DNA from: Euborellia annulipes | Lineage: Eukaryota > Arthropoda > Insecta > Dermaptera > Anisolabididae | DNA: 64,000 nucleotides | Assembly (NCBI GenBank): GCA_023213315.1 | Contig: JAKCPI010010896.1 | Location: 1 to 64,000, forward strand | Direction: 5' to 3' | In this document: one piece after another, positions 50,345 to 60,577 of the stretch | Layout of the letters: the number at the start of each line of letters is the position of its first letter | Position numbering within the stretch: the stretch's first letter is position 1 | Program-made: the position numbers and the translations under genes | Notes under the pieces: model-generated | Told to the model about the DNA's origin: nothing | Seen by the model: only the letters and a program-made list of their open reading frames with translations | Databases searched by the model: none

Positions 50345-50878
50345 AATCAGCCTCTCTTAACTATATATGTATAATATATAGGGAGAGAAAGTATTGGATT
50401 CGTGTCAAATATTTGATATTGAGATATTGATGGAAATACACGTTTTGGAGTCCCCTGAATCTCAAAAAGTGGTTTTACAACATGTTAACTGAATATCTCA
50501 AGAACAAAAAGAGCTAGGAGGTTGGAATTTTATATTTAAGTTAGGCACCTTCCGAACTCATGTTAATAAGCTTTTAAACAAAATCGGCCAAATAGTACTA
50601 ATACTTTACTGATGTACTTTTTCAGTTTTTTTTCGATTTTCTAAAAATTTGCTGCAACGATTTTGATTAAAATTCAAAAATCAATAATTTTTTAGATTCT
50701 CTTTAAAATGTATATTCTCATTTTGCCATTGAAATCTTCTGAAGACCACTTTACACATGTATTTCATAGGAAAGATAGGAGAAATGGTTGCTATGGTAAC
50801 AAAATATAAATATTTTTCCTTGTTTATATGGTATGCCGACACAAAAAATCTGGTACGACTAGTCACACCAGATTTTGT
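50345..50878 (-). mobile_element. Rep-V, near full length, minus
   Basis: AACTATATATGTATAATATA and GGGAGAGAAAGTATTGG start; GAATCTCAAAAAGTGGTTTT; GGTTGCTATGGTAACAAAAT; ends in the short hairpin AAAATCTGGTACGACTAG, TCACACCAGATTTT. Confidence 0.75.
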
Positions 50879-51300
50879 TATTTGTTTCCAAGGTCTTCTC
50901 TCTCTTTCTCTCTCTTAACTAATCTAATTCTTCATTGACATTTGGAGTTGCTTTTAAAATTTCTCTCTTGTTTATTAATAATTTCTTATTAATTATATCA
51001 CGAAATTATTTTCAATTCCTTTCATGTTAGAGCCTTGAAGTTTTGTCAGAGACACAGCCGGGTGAAGAAGCTGGAAGGTGGAGGGGAGGGGGCACTCTCC
51101 CCCCTCCCCCTCCCCCTCCACCCTCTTGCTCTTTTCAAAACAAACTTTCTCTTCTAATTCTAATTATAATATTTAAAATCTATTAACTCTTATTTATTTA
51201 ATCACAAACCAAGTCTATTATTTAATAATTGATCCTCAACTCGAATTATCAATTAATTCTATTATGATGGTGATTAATGATAACGATAAAGAAAAGAAAA
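50879..51300. other. Stretch with C/G-rich inverted tract
   Basis: 51078-51122: GGTGGAGGGGAGGGGGC and CCCCTCCCCCTCCACC can fold back. CT tract near 50892. No gene. Confidence 0.4.
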
Positions 51301-51372
51301 TAGACAACCAAGTTGCAAAACTTTTCCGCCCAATTAAGAGTGGGGGAAAGTTTTGCAACCTCGTTGCCTATT
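51301..51372. mobile_element. Mini-hairpin element (TTGCAAAACTTT arms)
   Basis: GACAACCAAGTTGCAAAACT and AGTTTTGCAACCTCGTTGCC are arms ~20 bp apart. Half copies at 7811 and 60272. Confidence 0.5.
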
Positions 51373-51552
51373 TTATATATATTTAAATTAATTGCTTCTC
51401 GCCTCCACTTTGATGGTCATTTATAAAAAGTCTTCCTAAATCCCACAAAATCAAAACAATCTATTATGCCAATTAAAATTTAAAAATTTAAACAAATAAT
51501 ATATGTGAGATTTAAATATATTAATTATATAATTAAATTAAATACTTAATTA
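51373..51552. other. AT-rich spacer
   Basis: No feature seen. Confidence 0.4.
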
Positions 51553-51666
51553 AGCCCCCGGGCTCGGCGTAGTTGGTAACGCGCCTGCCTTGTATACCAA
51601 GGGTCGAGGGTTCGGATCCCAGGCAGTCCGATCATTTTATTCAAGCCATTTGGATACCAAATACCG
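51553..51666 (+). mobile_element. SINE-A, truncated after the body
   Basis: GGGCTCGGCGTAGTTGGTAA, GTCGAGGGTTCGGATCCC, TTCAAGCCATTTGGATACC. It stops inside the palindrome. Confidence 0.75.
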
Positions 51667-51950
51667 TGGTGCGTGATTATAATATTCCGCTCTTTTTTTA
51701 CCTCTCCCTACGGTCCAATTCACTTCTAGTTTTAATGCCTTCTTAGACCCACTTTGTAAAATACTTCAAATTTGCCAAAACATCTTAATCCGAATAATAG
51801 TTCCAGAGAAATAAGCAAAAAAAAAGCACATCACATACATAAATACTATTACATTACATATAAAATTAAATTTTTAATATTCAACAATAAGTATATATTA
51901 TTGCTTATCACCATCTAATAATGTTTTAATCTTCTATATACAGTATATCT
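51667..51950. other. AT-rich spacer
   Basis: No feature seen. Confidence 0.35.
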
Positions 51951-52300
51951 TTGAACAGTATCCATCAGCCTGTCACGTTCTGTTTGGCCAACTTTACTTT
52001 GGTAGTTCGAAATGAAATGACAAAGGTTATATCCCAGACAGTTTGGAATATTGCAGAAACATTACGAATCATGCATATATTGCAGGAATATTGCAAATCT
52101 TGCAAAATATTGACAATATTCCTATGTCCATCTCTTTGCCATATTGCAGGAATATTGCTGTTTATGAACTGCTAAATTGGCACTATTACTGCAATATCTC
52201 AAGCTGTCTGGGATAGATCGTTATGAACAGTCCAGAAATAATCCCCAAATGGGGAGTCTCACAGGATTTCGAAATATTCCGAATTTTTCCACGGGTTCTA
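51951..52300 (+). mobile_element. Hel-like fragment with nested TIR element
   Basis: CTGTCACGTTCTGTTTGGCC and ACTTTGGTAGTTCGAAATG match the Hel 5' part. It is interrupted by the next element. Confidence 0.45.
52031..52214. mobile_element. TIR/foldback MITE (ATCCCAGACAG ends)
   Basis: ATCCCAGACAGTTTGG at the left and CAAGCTGTCTGGGAT at the right. Interior repeats of ATATTGCAGGAATATTGC. About 184 bp. The 74-residue frame over it is incidental. Confidence 0.65.
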
Positions 52301-53160
52301 TCTCACTTGACTCACCAGATATGTATATTCATGATGATGTATGAATTAATACTGTTTTCTTAGAATGCTGTTCCGGGAGAAATAAAAGTGCATTTTATTT
52401 TTTCAAAAATTAACTTCAAAAACTAACACTTGGCCGTCCTCAGTGCTGAATCTATATTATCGACAATCATTTTTTTATTATTTTTATAAATGAAATTTTC
52501 AAATATTTTCAATATATTTATTGATATTAATTGCGAAGCCGTCCGTAGGAGGGTGGCGAGGGTAGTAATCATTAATCCAATTAAACTTAACATTGTGTTG
52601 TGGTCTAAGACTCAGTCACTCGCCTTTTTTTCTAAATCAGGCGTTCTTTCGCTTTCAGGAAACAAAAATTTATTTAATTTTAATTTGCTACCAATCAAAG
52701 TGACGCCGGATTAGCCGGTGTCCCGGAATATTGAAGTCCGGGAGATTAGAGGTTGGGCGAGAGGGTTGCCTATGCGGGTATTTCGCAGGGGTTCCAGTCG
52801 CTTAGTACCCTCTTTTCACAGGAAGGAAATGTCACTCAAATATTTTACCAATTTCACCTATTGATTTGTATTGTATGTATGTATGTATGTACCGCAATTA
52901 TCTTTTTTTTTCGTTAATACCTAAGCAAACGTAACCTTATTTTTTTGGAGCAGCCTTTTTTTTGTTCCTATCAAATCTAATTATGGCATTTTTATTGCTA
53001 GTTGTTGAATAAGAAATGGCAAATTTTTTCACCTCCTGAGAATTCCCTCTTTCGTTTAAATCCCTCAGGAATAAATAAATCCGAGATTTGCCTTTATGAC
53101 TAAAGAAAAATATTTTCCAATTTTTTTGTATTGTAATATTGTAATCAATTTGTTTAGAAT
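52301..53160. other. Unassigned stretch
   Basis: TTGCGAAGCCGTCCGTAGG at 52530 may be a Hel 3' end on the plus strand. (GTAT)n at 52868-52889. GGTTGGGCGAGAGGGTTGCC near 52752 is unique. No gene. Confidence 0.35.
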
Positions 53161-53218
53161 ATGAACAAAATTAATATGATTTTTCTAATAAGTTTTCTTC
53201 TTCGTTTTTTTGTTGTAG

Positions 53219-53264
53219 GTGAGTTGTCTTCTTCTAATAACAACAGCAGCCATTTGAATAACTC
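53219..53264 (+). CDS. Candidate 46-nt internal exon (or recursive-splice exon)
   Basis: An intron-like 3' end precedes it: branch-like TTCTAAT (53183-53189), pyrimidine tract TTTTCTTCTTCG then TTTTTTTGTTGTAG. A consensus donor GTAAGT follows at 53265. Only one frame is open across it: after GT it reads ELSSSNNNSSHLNN plus a split codon. S/N-rich coding is plausible but gives no family. The exon also begins GTGAGT, a donor consensus, so TAG|GTGAGT would regenerate a 5' splice site, as in recursive splicing. No transcript evidence; the parent gene is unknown. Confidence 0.4.
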
Positions 53265-53270
53265 GTAAGT

Positions 53271-53291
53271 TATCTCTCTCTCTCTCTCTTC
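53271..53291. repeat. (CT)n tract
   Basis: Short CT run just after the candidate donor. Confidence 0.85.
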
Positions 53292-53489
53292 TTTTGGATT
53301 CTATCCAGCAATAAAAAAGGTCAGTTTGTCTTTTTGGCTTTGAATTACTTTCATGAATATTAAAATAAAATAGTCATATTTTACTTTACGTACTTACATG
53401 TATCATTAACTTGATAAAAAAAAAATCATATCTCTAATCTTTTTTTATGAGATTCTTTTTTTTTTTTTAAGAAGTACTCAAGAAAACGT
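53292..53489. other. AT-rich spacer
   Basis: No feature seen. Confidence 0.4.
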
Positions 53490-53888
53490 CACAGAGTCAA
53501 ATTCCCCACCAGGGAATTATTATTATTATTATTTGAATTCCTATCGGGTTGCCCGAGGTGCTTTCGTGCACGAAGAAACACACCTCAAACACAACCTGCC
53601 TCTGGCCGTAGCCATCTACCGGCACTCCGTGAAGTTACATGTATTTCCTATCTCTAACTCCTCCTCCTCCTCCTGCTTCTAGCTAGTGAACTAATCCTTA
53701 TTTCTGGTTCCTTATATTCAACCTCTTCTATGCCAGGGAGGATGTCCTAGTTTGAGACGGGACTCTCTCAGCACCTACTCCTTTCGAAGAATGCATCACT
53801 GAGAGGGAACCTTCTTTACGTCCCTTCCTCAGGACGGTATGTCACAGCAACTCCCTCTCCTCGTAAGAGTTGCCTGAGGGCTATTGTG
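53490..53888 (+). repeat. Interspersed repeat, ~400 bp
   Basis: CCGAGGTGCTTTCGTGCACG, TATCTCTAACTCCTCCTCC, TAGCTAGTGAACTAATCC, CTACTCCTTTCGAAGAATG, CCTGAGGGCTATTGTGG. About 170 bp of it recurs inverted at 56405-56575. Moderate GC compared with flanks. Class unknown; could be a degraded retroelement. Confidence 0.55.
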
Positions 53889-53894
53889 GTGAGA

Positions 53895-54290
53895 TCCAAT
53901 ATTCCAATGCAGTGCCTACTTGAGGATTTATTTACATTCAAGAATACATAAATATTTCTCTATACATTTCCTATGGGAGAAATCGTAACTTTAGGAATTA
54001 ATAACTGAAAGGGGGGGGGGCCCCCCCCCCCCCCAAAACGCGGGGGGTGGGACCGGCGCGTTTTTTTAGTGGTACGAATAATGGACCTACAAAAGTTAAT
54101 GGAGAAAGGGGGGGGGGGGGGGGGGGGGGGGGGGAGGGAAAGGGAAAAAAAAAAAAAAATAAAAAGTTATAGGAATTTCGGGATGAAAATACATTTCCTG
54201 TAATCCCTAGAAGATCCTCTTTAAGCATAAAAAATTTCGTTTCCAAATCCCAACGAGAAGTTGCCTAAATAGAGCGTGACAGACGCACAT
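53895..54290 (-). mobile_element. Hel copy, minus, with a G/C-homopolymer insertion
   Basis: CCAATGCAGTGCCTACTTG, CTCTATACATTTCCTATGG before, and AAGTTATAGGAATTTCGGG, CAACGAGAAGTTGCC, AGAGCGTGACAGACGC after 54009-54163. Confidence 0.65.
54009..54163. other. Homopolymer-rich block (poly-G, poly-C, poly-A)
   Basis: Ten G, fourteen C, AAAACGCGGGGGGTGGGACC, a ~27-nt poly-G at about 54108-54134 and a poly-A. It breaks the Hel copy without a TSD. May be a real insertion or an assembly or polishing artefact. Confidence 0.5.
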
Positions 54291-55616
54291 TAGCGATAAA
54301 TTATATAAATAGATATTGGTATATTGTTGACACTATTTTTTACGAACGAATATGATAGTGACACATCTCCAGGGAAACAAAGAAAAGCTAAAGGAGGACT
54401 TTCAACGTTTTCCAAAGAAATTTCTGGTCGATTTTAGCCAATCCAAATCAATATCTGGCCATAAAATTACAAGATAATTAGGAAGAGTTTATCTTGGTTT
54501 ATGAGAACAACTTTGAGCACATCCACACTAATAGAAGAGAAAAATATTTTTTTTTTTTTTTTACTTGTTTAGTTTGACGCATCCTTTAAGATATGAACAA
54601 TGTCTAGATATTTTTTTTGTAAATCTCTACATAAGCTTACTAAATATTAAGTCCATTTGTATGACCGAAATAAGGTCCAGAAATTAATAATAAATAATAA
54701 TATTGGTATATTGGGAAAATAAAATATTTAAGATTTTAAATTCGTTACTAGAAAGTATTAAAAGGAGGAATGAAGCGATAAAAATGGAGCCACTTGCTTT
54801 TCAAAGTTGTACAACTTCAATATTAATCTTTTTTTTATTTATTAATTCACTGAATATTTTTCACTCTTTGAAGAAACTTTTCTCTTTTTAGTGATTATTA
54901 TCCAAAGTAAGGGCTGCTCTTTTTTTTTTTTTTAATATAAACATGAATTTCATTTTGGAGAGTAACAACAAACAACGAAAAGTTAGCTGATAAGTAAAAG
55001 TAAAAGAAAAAAAAACAAAACTTCTTTTGAGATCAGCGTGACGTTAATGCTAATTAATTACCCTTAATATGTCATTAATATAAACAAAGTGTCATTAGCC
55101 CCTCGCCAAGAATATCGTCTTAATGAATGCGAAATTATTTTGCGTGTGCTAAATTTTATATTTAATTAAATAACGCTCCTATGATATAATTATTTATCCC
55201 GCTATCAGTTATTTAGATCGCGACTTGACATTAGGAATCAGTTGCGTATCGAAAGAGCATTGTAAAAAAAAATCATTTTTCATCAAAAATATACCCAGTA
55301 TGTGAAATCAACTAGTTTATTAAGTAAAAATAATATGAATCAAATTTAAGGAGCTTAAATAAGTATGATATTCTTAACAAAGTATGTAGTCGAGATGGTA
55401 AAGACGTCGTACATATGAAGAGAAGTATCCAAGGGCGCGAGTTCTCTCGAGGGATGGTTTTTTAGCTCAAACTGTACGTAGTACTAAGGGAGAGAGCTTA
55501 TGCGGAGATTCCGGTGTCTGTCTGTACGCATAAAAAGTGCGCCCATTTGAATTTACTACTGTAAATTCTTTTCTACTTTTTTGACCAGTTTATGAAATTT
55601 TCAATATAATTTTTTA
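54291..55616. other. Low-copy stretch
   Basis: A tRNA-like head at 55385-55455 (TAGTCGAGATGGTAAAGACG, GGGCGCGAGTTCTCTCGAGG) may be a SINE start. The rest is AT-rich with no gene. Confidence 0.35.
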
Positions 55617-55788
55617 TATAGTTGAAGGTGATAAGGTCAAGTCAGTCCAAATGATTTGAGAATGAAAATGCAATAAGTTATATTATTATTAAAATAATTA
55701 TATTTATTCTCGAAACGTTGTTATAAAAACCTCATTTCATTCTCAAATCATTTGGACTGACTTGACCTTATCACCTTTAACTATATAT
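55617..55788. mobile_element. Foldback with GAAACGTT
   Basis: Arms 55621-55668 and 55736-55783 are complementary: GTTGAAGGTGATAAGGTCAA, GTCAGTCCAAATGATTTGAG. The centre has CTCGAAACGTTG, a remnant of the hammerhead 3' half. Confidence 0.65.
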
Positions 55789-55819
55789 TTTTCTACAGTC
55801 CTGGTGAGTCTATTATATT

Positions 55820-55860
55820 TTTACTTTCTCTTACCCTATATATTTTATTATATGAACTTT
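55820..55860. repeat. Rep-V hairpin end fragment
   Basis: TTTTTACTTTCTCTTACCC then TATATATTTTATTATATG. Confidence 0.45.
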
Positions 55861-55901
55861 TCATATACCCGAATGTCAAATTAATAAACAGTTTGTGTAA
55901 C

Positions 55902-56414
55902 CTTCAGTAGCGACGTCTAAACGTACTTAAAAAAATCTCGACATCGAATTTTTGACATGATCGCAATACTTTCTCTCTCTATATATTTCATATATAGGGT
56001 AAGCGAAAGTAAAAAACTAGACTATTATAAGGAATTTTTAAATGCGGTTTTTTTTAATGAATTAAATTTTTAAGTGATTATTGGGACAGAAAGTTATAAT
56101 TTTTTTAATGACTCAATTAATCACATATTAATTAAGAAATTTTTAAAATAAGCTTAGATGATTTATTTAAAAATCAAATGTCAAATTAGTTCAGCATTCT
56201 TAATAGATGGCAGGCTAGTCTAACAGCGATATAGTATTAGCCTATATTTATATATTTTTATGCTTTTATAAAAGATACATAATATATAATAACATTTATA
56301 AAATATTTATTGTTAAAAGATCAATGAAAATCAACCAAATGCATTAAATATTATTAGCTACCATTCTGACATCTCTTGGCAAATTTTCGAAATACGTGAT
56401 TTTTTGGTGTATTC
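55902..56414 (+). mobile_element. Rep-K copy 5 with nested Rep-V piece
   Basis: TTCAGTAGCGACGTCTAAAC start; interior shortened by ~90 bp after ATTGGGACAGAAAG. A Rep-V end (55936-56012: TCTCGACATCGAATTTTTG to GGTAAGCGAAAGTAAAA) sits between GTACTTAAAAAA and AACTAGACTATTATAAGG. Confidence 0.75.
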
Positions 56415-56580
56415 TTCGAAAGGAGTCCCTACTTCAAAATTGGACATTTTCCTTAGCATAGACGAGATTGGATAAAAGGAAGCAGAAATAAGGATTAGTT
56501 CACTAGCTAAAAACGAACTTAGGAGGAGGAGTTAGAGATAGAAAATTACGTAACTTCACCGATGGCTCCGACCAGAGGTG
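56415..56580 (-). repeat. Second copy of the 53.5-kb repeat
   Basis: CTTCGAAAGGAGTCCCTACT, AAATAAGGATTAGTTCACTA, GGAGGAGGAGTTAGAGATAG are the complement of 53602-53790. It abuts the Rep-K end. Confidence 0.6.
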
Positions 56581-57584
56581 TGAAAGTAAATAAACAGAGA
56601 TCATAGTAGGATTATTAAATAATAATAAAAAATATTCTCTATCTCATCTCTAAAACAATAACTTTTTTTCATCATCATCAAAACGACGACCGTCAATGAT
56701 GATGATGATGATGATCGAGCTTAGGGTGTCATACGGTTCATCAGGCTTATCCTCTTGCCTCGCTTATTTTAATCAATTCCTTCCCTCTTTTAACCCCTTA
56801 GACGACGACGACGACGAGGACAAGGAGAGAGAAGTTGAAGTTTATCTCGGGTCGGTGAACATCCATATGGTGTGGGGGTGGGGGGTCATATAGCCCCGCA
56901 TCTTTATTCGTTCATTGCATCGTTTCCTTTCCGCTATTGCCGTCCCTCATTCATAATGCAACATGAAGAGAGAGAGAGAGAGGACAATGGGCTGGCTGGC
57001 TGGCTGGCCTTAACGGCTGACGACGTTTGATTGAATAATTAATTGCAAAGAACCGATCGAGAGAGCGCCGGTATTCCACTTCGTTTATTTATTTTAATTT
57101 TCGGACACGGGGAAAAAAAACGAAGATATTAAAAAAAAAGAGTAAATAATTCATTCAATCAGTAATCTTCAATTATTAAAAGAATCGCCACGAAATCTAA
57201 TTTTAGTTTATCTCAAAATACCGTATAGAATGAAATTCCTAATCTAAAATTATATTTCCGGTTGCTTCAGTTCTAACTAACTAGAATTGACTATGATTTT
57301 CAAGTCTTTTCGCATGTTATTAAGCTCCAATCATATGGTTAAATACGAGCCCAGATCGTGGTTAGTTATCTAAGACCTAAGGTTCGAGGGGAGGGGGGGG
57401 GATTAAAAACACAATGATGCCTTTATTAACTTCACAAAACTTGCTTACACCTAAGATAGTTAATTATAAGTGAAAAAACTTATATTTTTTTAATCCGAAG
57501 GTTAAGTATGTTCTTGTTTATTATATCGATGATTTACTATCGGTCTGATAAGTTTGCAAAATTAGGATGCGATCGTTAAAACAG
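56581..57584. other. Single-copy island with (ATG)n
   Basis: (ATG)n at 56695-56714, GACGACGACGACGAGGAC at 56801, GA tract 56967, (TGGC)n 56991-57008 and TTGAATAATTAATTGCAAAG at 57033. The 65-residue frame 56696-56893 is read from triplet repeats (M-run, D-run) and is not called. Candidate regulatory DNA. Confidence 0.35.
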
Positions 57585-57905
57585 TGCTAGAGTTCTTGCC
57601 TTTTGTGTCAGAAGTTCCCTTAGTGGGACTAAATGGACGATGTTATGCATAACGCCATTATGAACGAAATTGAGTTAAGAACGCCATCTTGTAGGAAAAA
57701 AGAAAATCCACCTCTTTATTTAACTCACTACATTATTGCACTTTTTTTTGTATAAAACAAGAACAAAGTCATTGTCATTGGATTTGTTTACATTTGTGCT
57801 AATGAAATCTCAGATGTAGGTTAATGGCGCTTGGATTCTTCGTTCATAACATCGTCCAAATGGCCTCCGGTGCCGAAAAAGACCTAAAAAAAAAAAAAAA
57901 AAAAA
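57585..57905 (+). mobile_element. SINE-B split by a MITE
   Basis: CTAGAGTTCTTGCCTTTTG, AGAAGTTCCCTTAGTGGG, then after the MITE AAATGGCCTCCGGTGCCG, AAAAAGACC and a ~24-nt poly-A. The head is reminiscent of 13893. Confidence 0.6.
57635..57857. mobile_element. MITE with GGACGATGTTATG ends and AAAT TSD
   Basis: AAAT at 57631-57634 and 57858-57861. TIRs GGACGATGTTATG and CATAACATCGTCC. 223 bp, non-coding. A 4-bp target fits few superfamilies; not assigned. Confidence 0.7.
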
Positions 57906-57984
57906 AAAAACGATTTTTGCCTAGAGAATAGAGCAACAGCAACCAATATCTTTCTGGTTGAGCACGACGGAATCTCGGGTGGGT

Positions 57985-58078
57985 GGGTGGCCTCGAGCAG
58001 GTACTCGATACTTTGCGACCGATACCTGTATCGAGGAAAAGTATCGATACCTCAGTTGTATCGTTTCATCCCTAACCA
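57985..58078. repeat. hAT-like fragment with ATCGATAC repeats
   Basis: GGTACTCGATACTTTGCGAC, GAAAAGTATCGATACCTC, TATCGTTTCATCCCTAAC. The CATCCCTA end resembles the 44790 element. Confidence 0.35.
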
Positions 58079-58854
58079 GACTATCTCGTTAGGTGGTGCC
58101 TCAGTAGCCGAGAGAGAAAAAAAAACGCAATGAGAGTTGAATTAAAACACCCACTCCCACCCCATATTCAATTTCATTACATTTTATTATTAAAAACTTT
58201 TTATTTTTTAAATAAATATCAATAAATATGCAAATTATTATTTTATTTTTTTTTTTTAGTGTTAATGAAAAAATTTTTTTATTTATACGAAAAATATTAA
58301 TATAGATATTCTAATTGACTTTAATATTATTTTTAGTAATAAAATAAATACACAAGAGTATATTTACAATTAAACATTGGCTCTTAATTCAATTTTGAAA
58401 ATTCATTGTGTTTTTGTTGTTGTCGATGAAACGTTATATAGAAATTCAATTTGATTTTTTTTTTTTTTTTTGTTAATTCAATTAACGACAATGAACCAAC
58501 AAGCATGTCCTTATTTTTTCTGATTCATTTGAGCGAGAAAAATAATAACGGCCAGAGGGTTAAAAATAACGCAAATCAATTTTATTTTATTAAAAAATTA
58601 ACTGCATTATTAAGGATTCATGAATTTTACCAATTTTTTTTTTTTTCAACTGAGTGAATGTAAATCTAAAAGGCACAGTAAATTGTTTGTTTTTTTTTCT
58701 TTATTTTATCCTTGAAATATGAAATTTTAGGCCGAGGAGGAATTTTTTCTACCTACTGTATTTATCAGTAAAAAAAAAATGAAAATTTAATTATATATCA
58801 ATTTTTATTATTTTTCTTTTGAGAGATTCAATTATTTAATTATTAAAATTAATT
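58079..58854. other. AT-rich stretch
   Basis: Poly-T/A tracts and no gene. Confidence 0.4.
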
Positions 58855-59212
58855 AGCTTTAATTTTTCATAAGGAGAGAGAGGACACAATGCTTTCCAAA
58901 GCCTTAAAAGGGGGGGGTCCCCTACCCCTAATTTGACTTTATGACATGGGCATAACTAGAGAATTTGGCTGGAGGGGGCCATGGGACCAGCCATCCTCCG
59001 GGGCGTCTGGAAGACCCATATTGTCTTCTGGGGGTGGGGCCCCCGGGATCTGCTAGTTACGCCCATGCTTAATGAAAGGCCTAAAACCACCCCCGGAAAA
59101 TTCTCTAACCATTAAATAAAACTTCATGAAAATCTCCCAGTAGTATCGGAATCTATGCGTTACAGGCAGAATTTTTATCTTTGATAAAATAGCAAAAGTA
59201 ATAAAATATAAT
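58855..59212 (-). repeat. Rep-M copy 2 with nested hAT-like MITE
   Basis: AGCTTTAATTTTTCATAAGG, CACAATGCTTTCCAAAG, GTCCCCTACCCCTAATTTG, then after the MITE CCTAAAACCACCCCCGG and ATCTATGCGTTACAGG. Matches 5735-5981 with 123 bp added. Confidence 0.65.
58945..59067. mobile_element. hAT-like MITE, 123 bp
   Basis: TIRs CATGGGCATAACTAG and CTAGTTACGCCCATG. Flanks CTTTATGA and CTTAATGA, an 8-bp duplication with one mismatch. GC-rich interior. Confidence 0.7.
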
Positions 59213-59479
59213 TTTGAGAATAGATAATTAAAGTTAAAAATTGAATAATTAAATCCCACAATTTTTATTCTATAATTAATCATATATATTAAATTTCAAT
59301 ATTCGTATTTTTATCAATTATATGGATATACATAGAGAAGTAATTAGATGTTATATATTATTTCAAATTACGGACAGAAAACAAAGAAAATGACTTATTT
59401 AATAAGTAATATGTTTTAAGTCTTTCGTCTGTTGGGGTCATTAAGACCTCACCCTACATATGTATACGATATGTAAAAT
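59213..59479. other. AT-rich spacer
   Basis: No feature seen. Confidence 0.4.
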
Positions 59480-59600
59480 GCTTAATATTGATGACGCCCG
59501 GCGGGCGTTCAACAACTCCCCACATCTGGGCCACCCATCCAAATGTTGAGCTCCGTTTGTTAACAATGATGCTGGTGGCCGCTGTCCCCTTTTCCCGTCG
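59480..59600 (-). mobile_element. SINE-D copy
   Basis: Minus strand GGGTGGCCCAGATGTGGGGA, GTTGTTGAACGCCCGCC, GGGCGTCATC. Confidence 0.45.
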
Positions 59601-59697
59601 TCAATAATTAATATTAAACAATATAAATATTTTATTATATTCCTATTCAGAAAGACAGTAGATTTAAATTTTTAGAAAATATTAAAGCACAGATGAC

Positions 59698-60081
59698 CAT
59701 AGGCGCCGGAACTGGGGGTGGGCAAGAGTACATTGCCCCCCCTGGCATCCTATAGGGAGGGGCAGAGGGGGGCAAAATTTCTTCTTTTATTTCATTTATT
59801 TTTAAAAATGATATATTTTTACGTTTGAAAAATAAAATCTTAATTAAAAAAAATTAAAAGAGTAAAAAATTCATATTTTTCCAAAAATTTTTGATAAAAT
59901 CACTAGCAAATTTTTTAAAATTTTAATTTTATTAAAATTGTGATTTTATTTAAAATTTTTAAAGTTTTATAGTAGATTTGTTTTTGTTTTATACTATTTG
60001 AACATATTAAATTATTTTAATTTTCTAAAAAAAAATTTTTTGCCCCCCCCCCCCTGAATCAAATTCGTTCCGGCGCCCCTG
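59698..60081. mobile_element. hAT-type MITE with 8-bp TSD
   Basis: CAGATGAC at 59690-59697 and 60082-60089. Ends CATAGGCGCCGGAAC and GTTCCGGCGCCCCTG. 384 bp with poly-C at about 60043-60055. No transposase. Confidence 0.85.
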
Positions 60082-60384
60082 CAGATGACGTCTTATAATT
60101 TCTTTTTTAGGGAAATATTTGTTTTAAAGAAATTAATGTATAATGGAATCAGGTATAAGATTGATCTAGTACGCTAAGAGAAGCTCGTAAAGTTGACCAC
60201 ACACACCACAGACTGGACAAGCATCTCTTGAGGAATATAATAATATATTAATGAGAAAGAGAAAGAGAGAGAAGGCAACAAAATTGCAAAACTTTACGCT
60301 TTCTCAATACGCCCTGGGAATATGAGATCCAATACATAGGGGCTAATGAAACCCCTTTTGTAAAACGCAATTGTATAGCTGTGA
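60082..60384. other. Spacer with half hairpin motif
   Basis: GGCAACAAAATTGCAAAACT at 60274 is the third occurrence of the 51301 arm. Otherwise unique. Confidence 0.35.
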
Positions 60385-60449
60385 TGTAATACGATGTTAA
60401 TAGAGGGTAGGAGAAAAATTAACAATTTTTAAAATTTATTTTATTAGCT

Positions 60450-60482
60450 GACGTTTCGGCTCTGTATTTGAACCATCCTCAG
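60450..60482 (-). ncRNA. Hammerhead-ribozyme-like motif
   Basis: Minus strand CTGAGGA, T, stem II GGTTC with GAGCC (one U-G) around AAATACA, then GAAACGTC. Core intact (N7 = G). Confidence 0.55.
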
Positions 60483-60544
60483 CGTTGGCAAAAGGTCTTT
60501 AATGTGTTATAACATGAAACACTTATAAAGACCTTTTGCCTGTT

Positions 60545-60577
60545 CTAAAGATGGTTTAAATACAGAACCGAAACGTC
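60545..60577 (+). ncRNA. Hammerhead-like motif, G5 lost
   Basis: CTAAAGA instead of CTGAAGA; stem II GGTTT with GAACC around AAATACA is better paired than in its partner. GAAACGTC intact. Likely inactive. Confidence 0.5.

Noticed and set aside
56696..56893. Frame with M-run and acidic D/E run
   Set aside because: Created by (ATG)n and (GAC)n repeats; no splice or start context.
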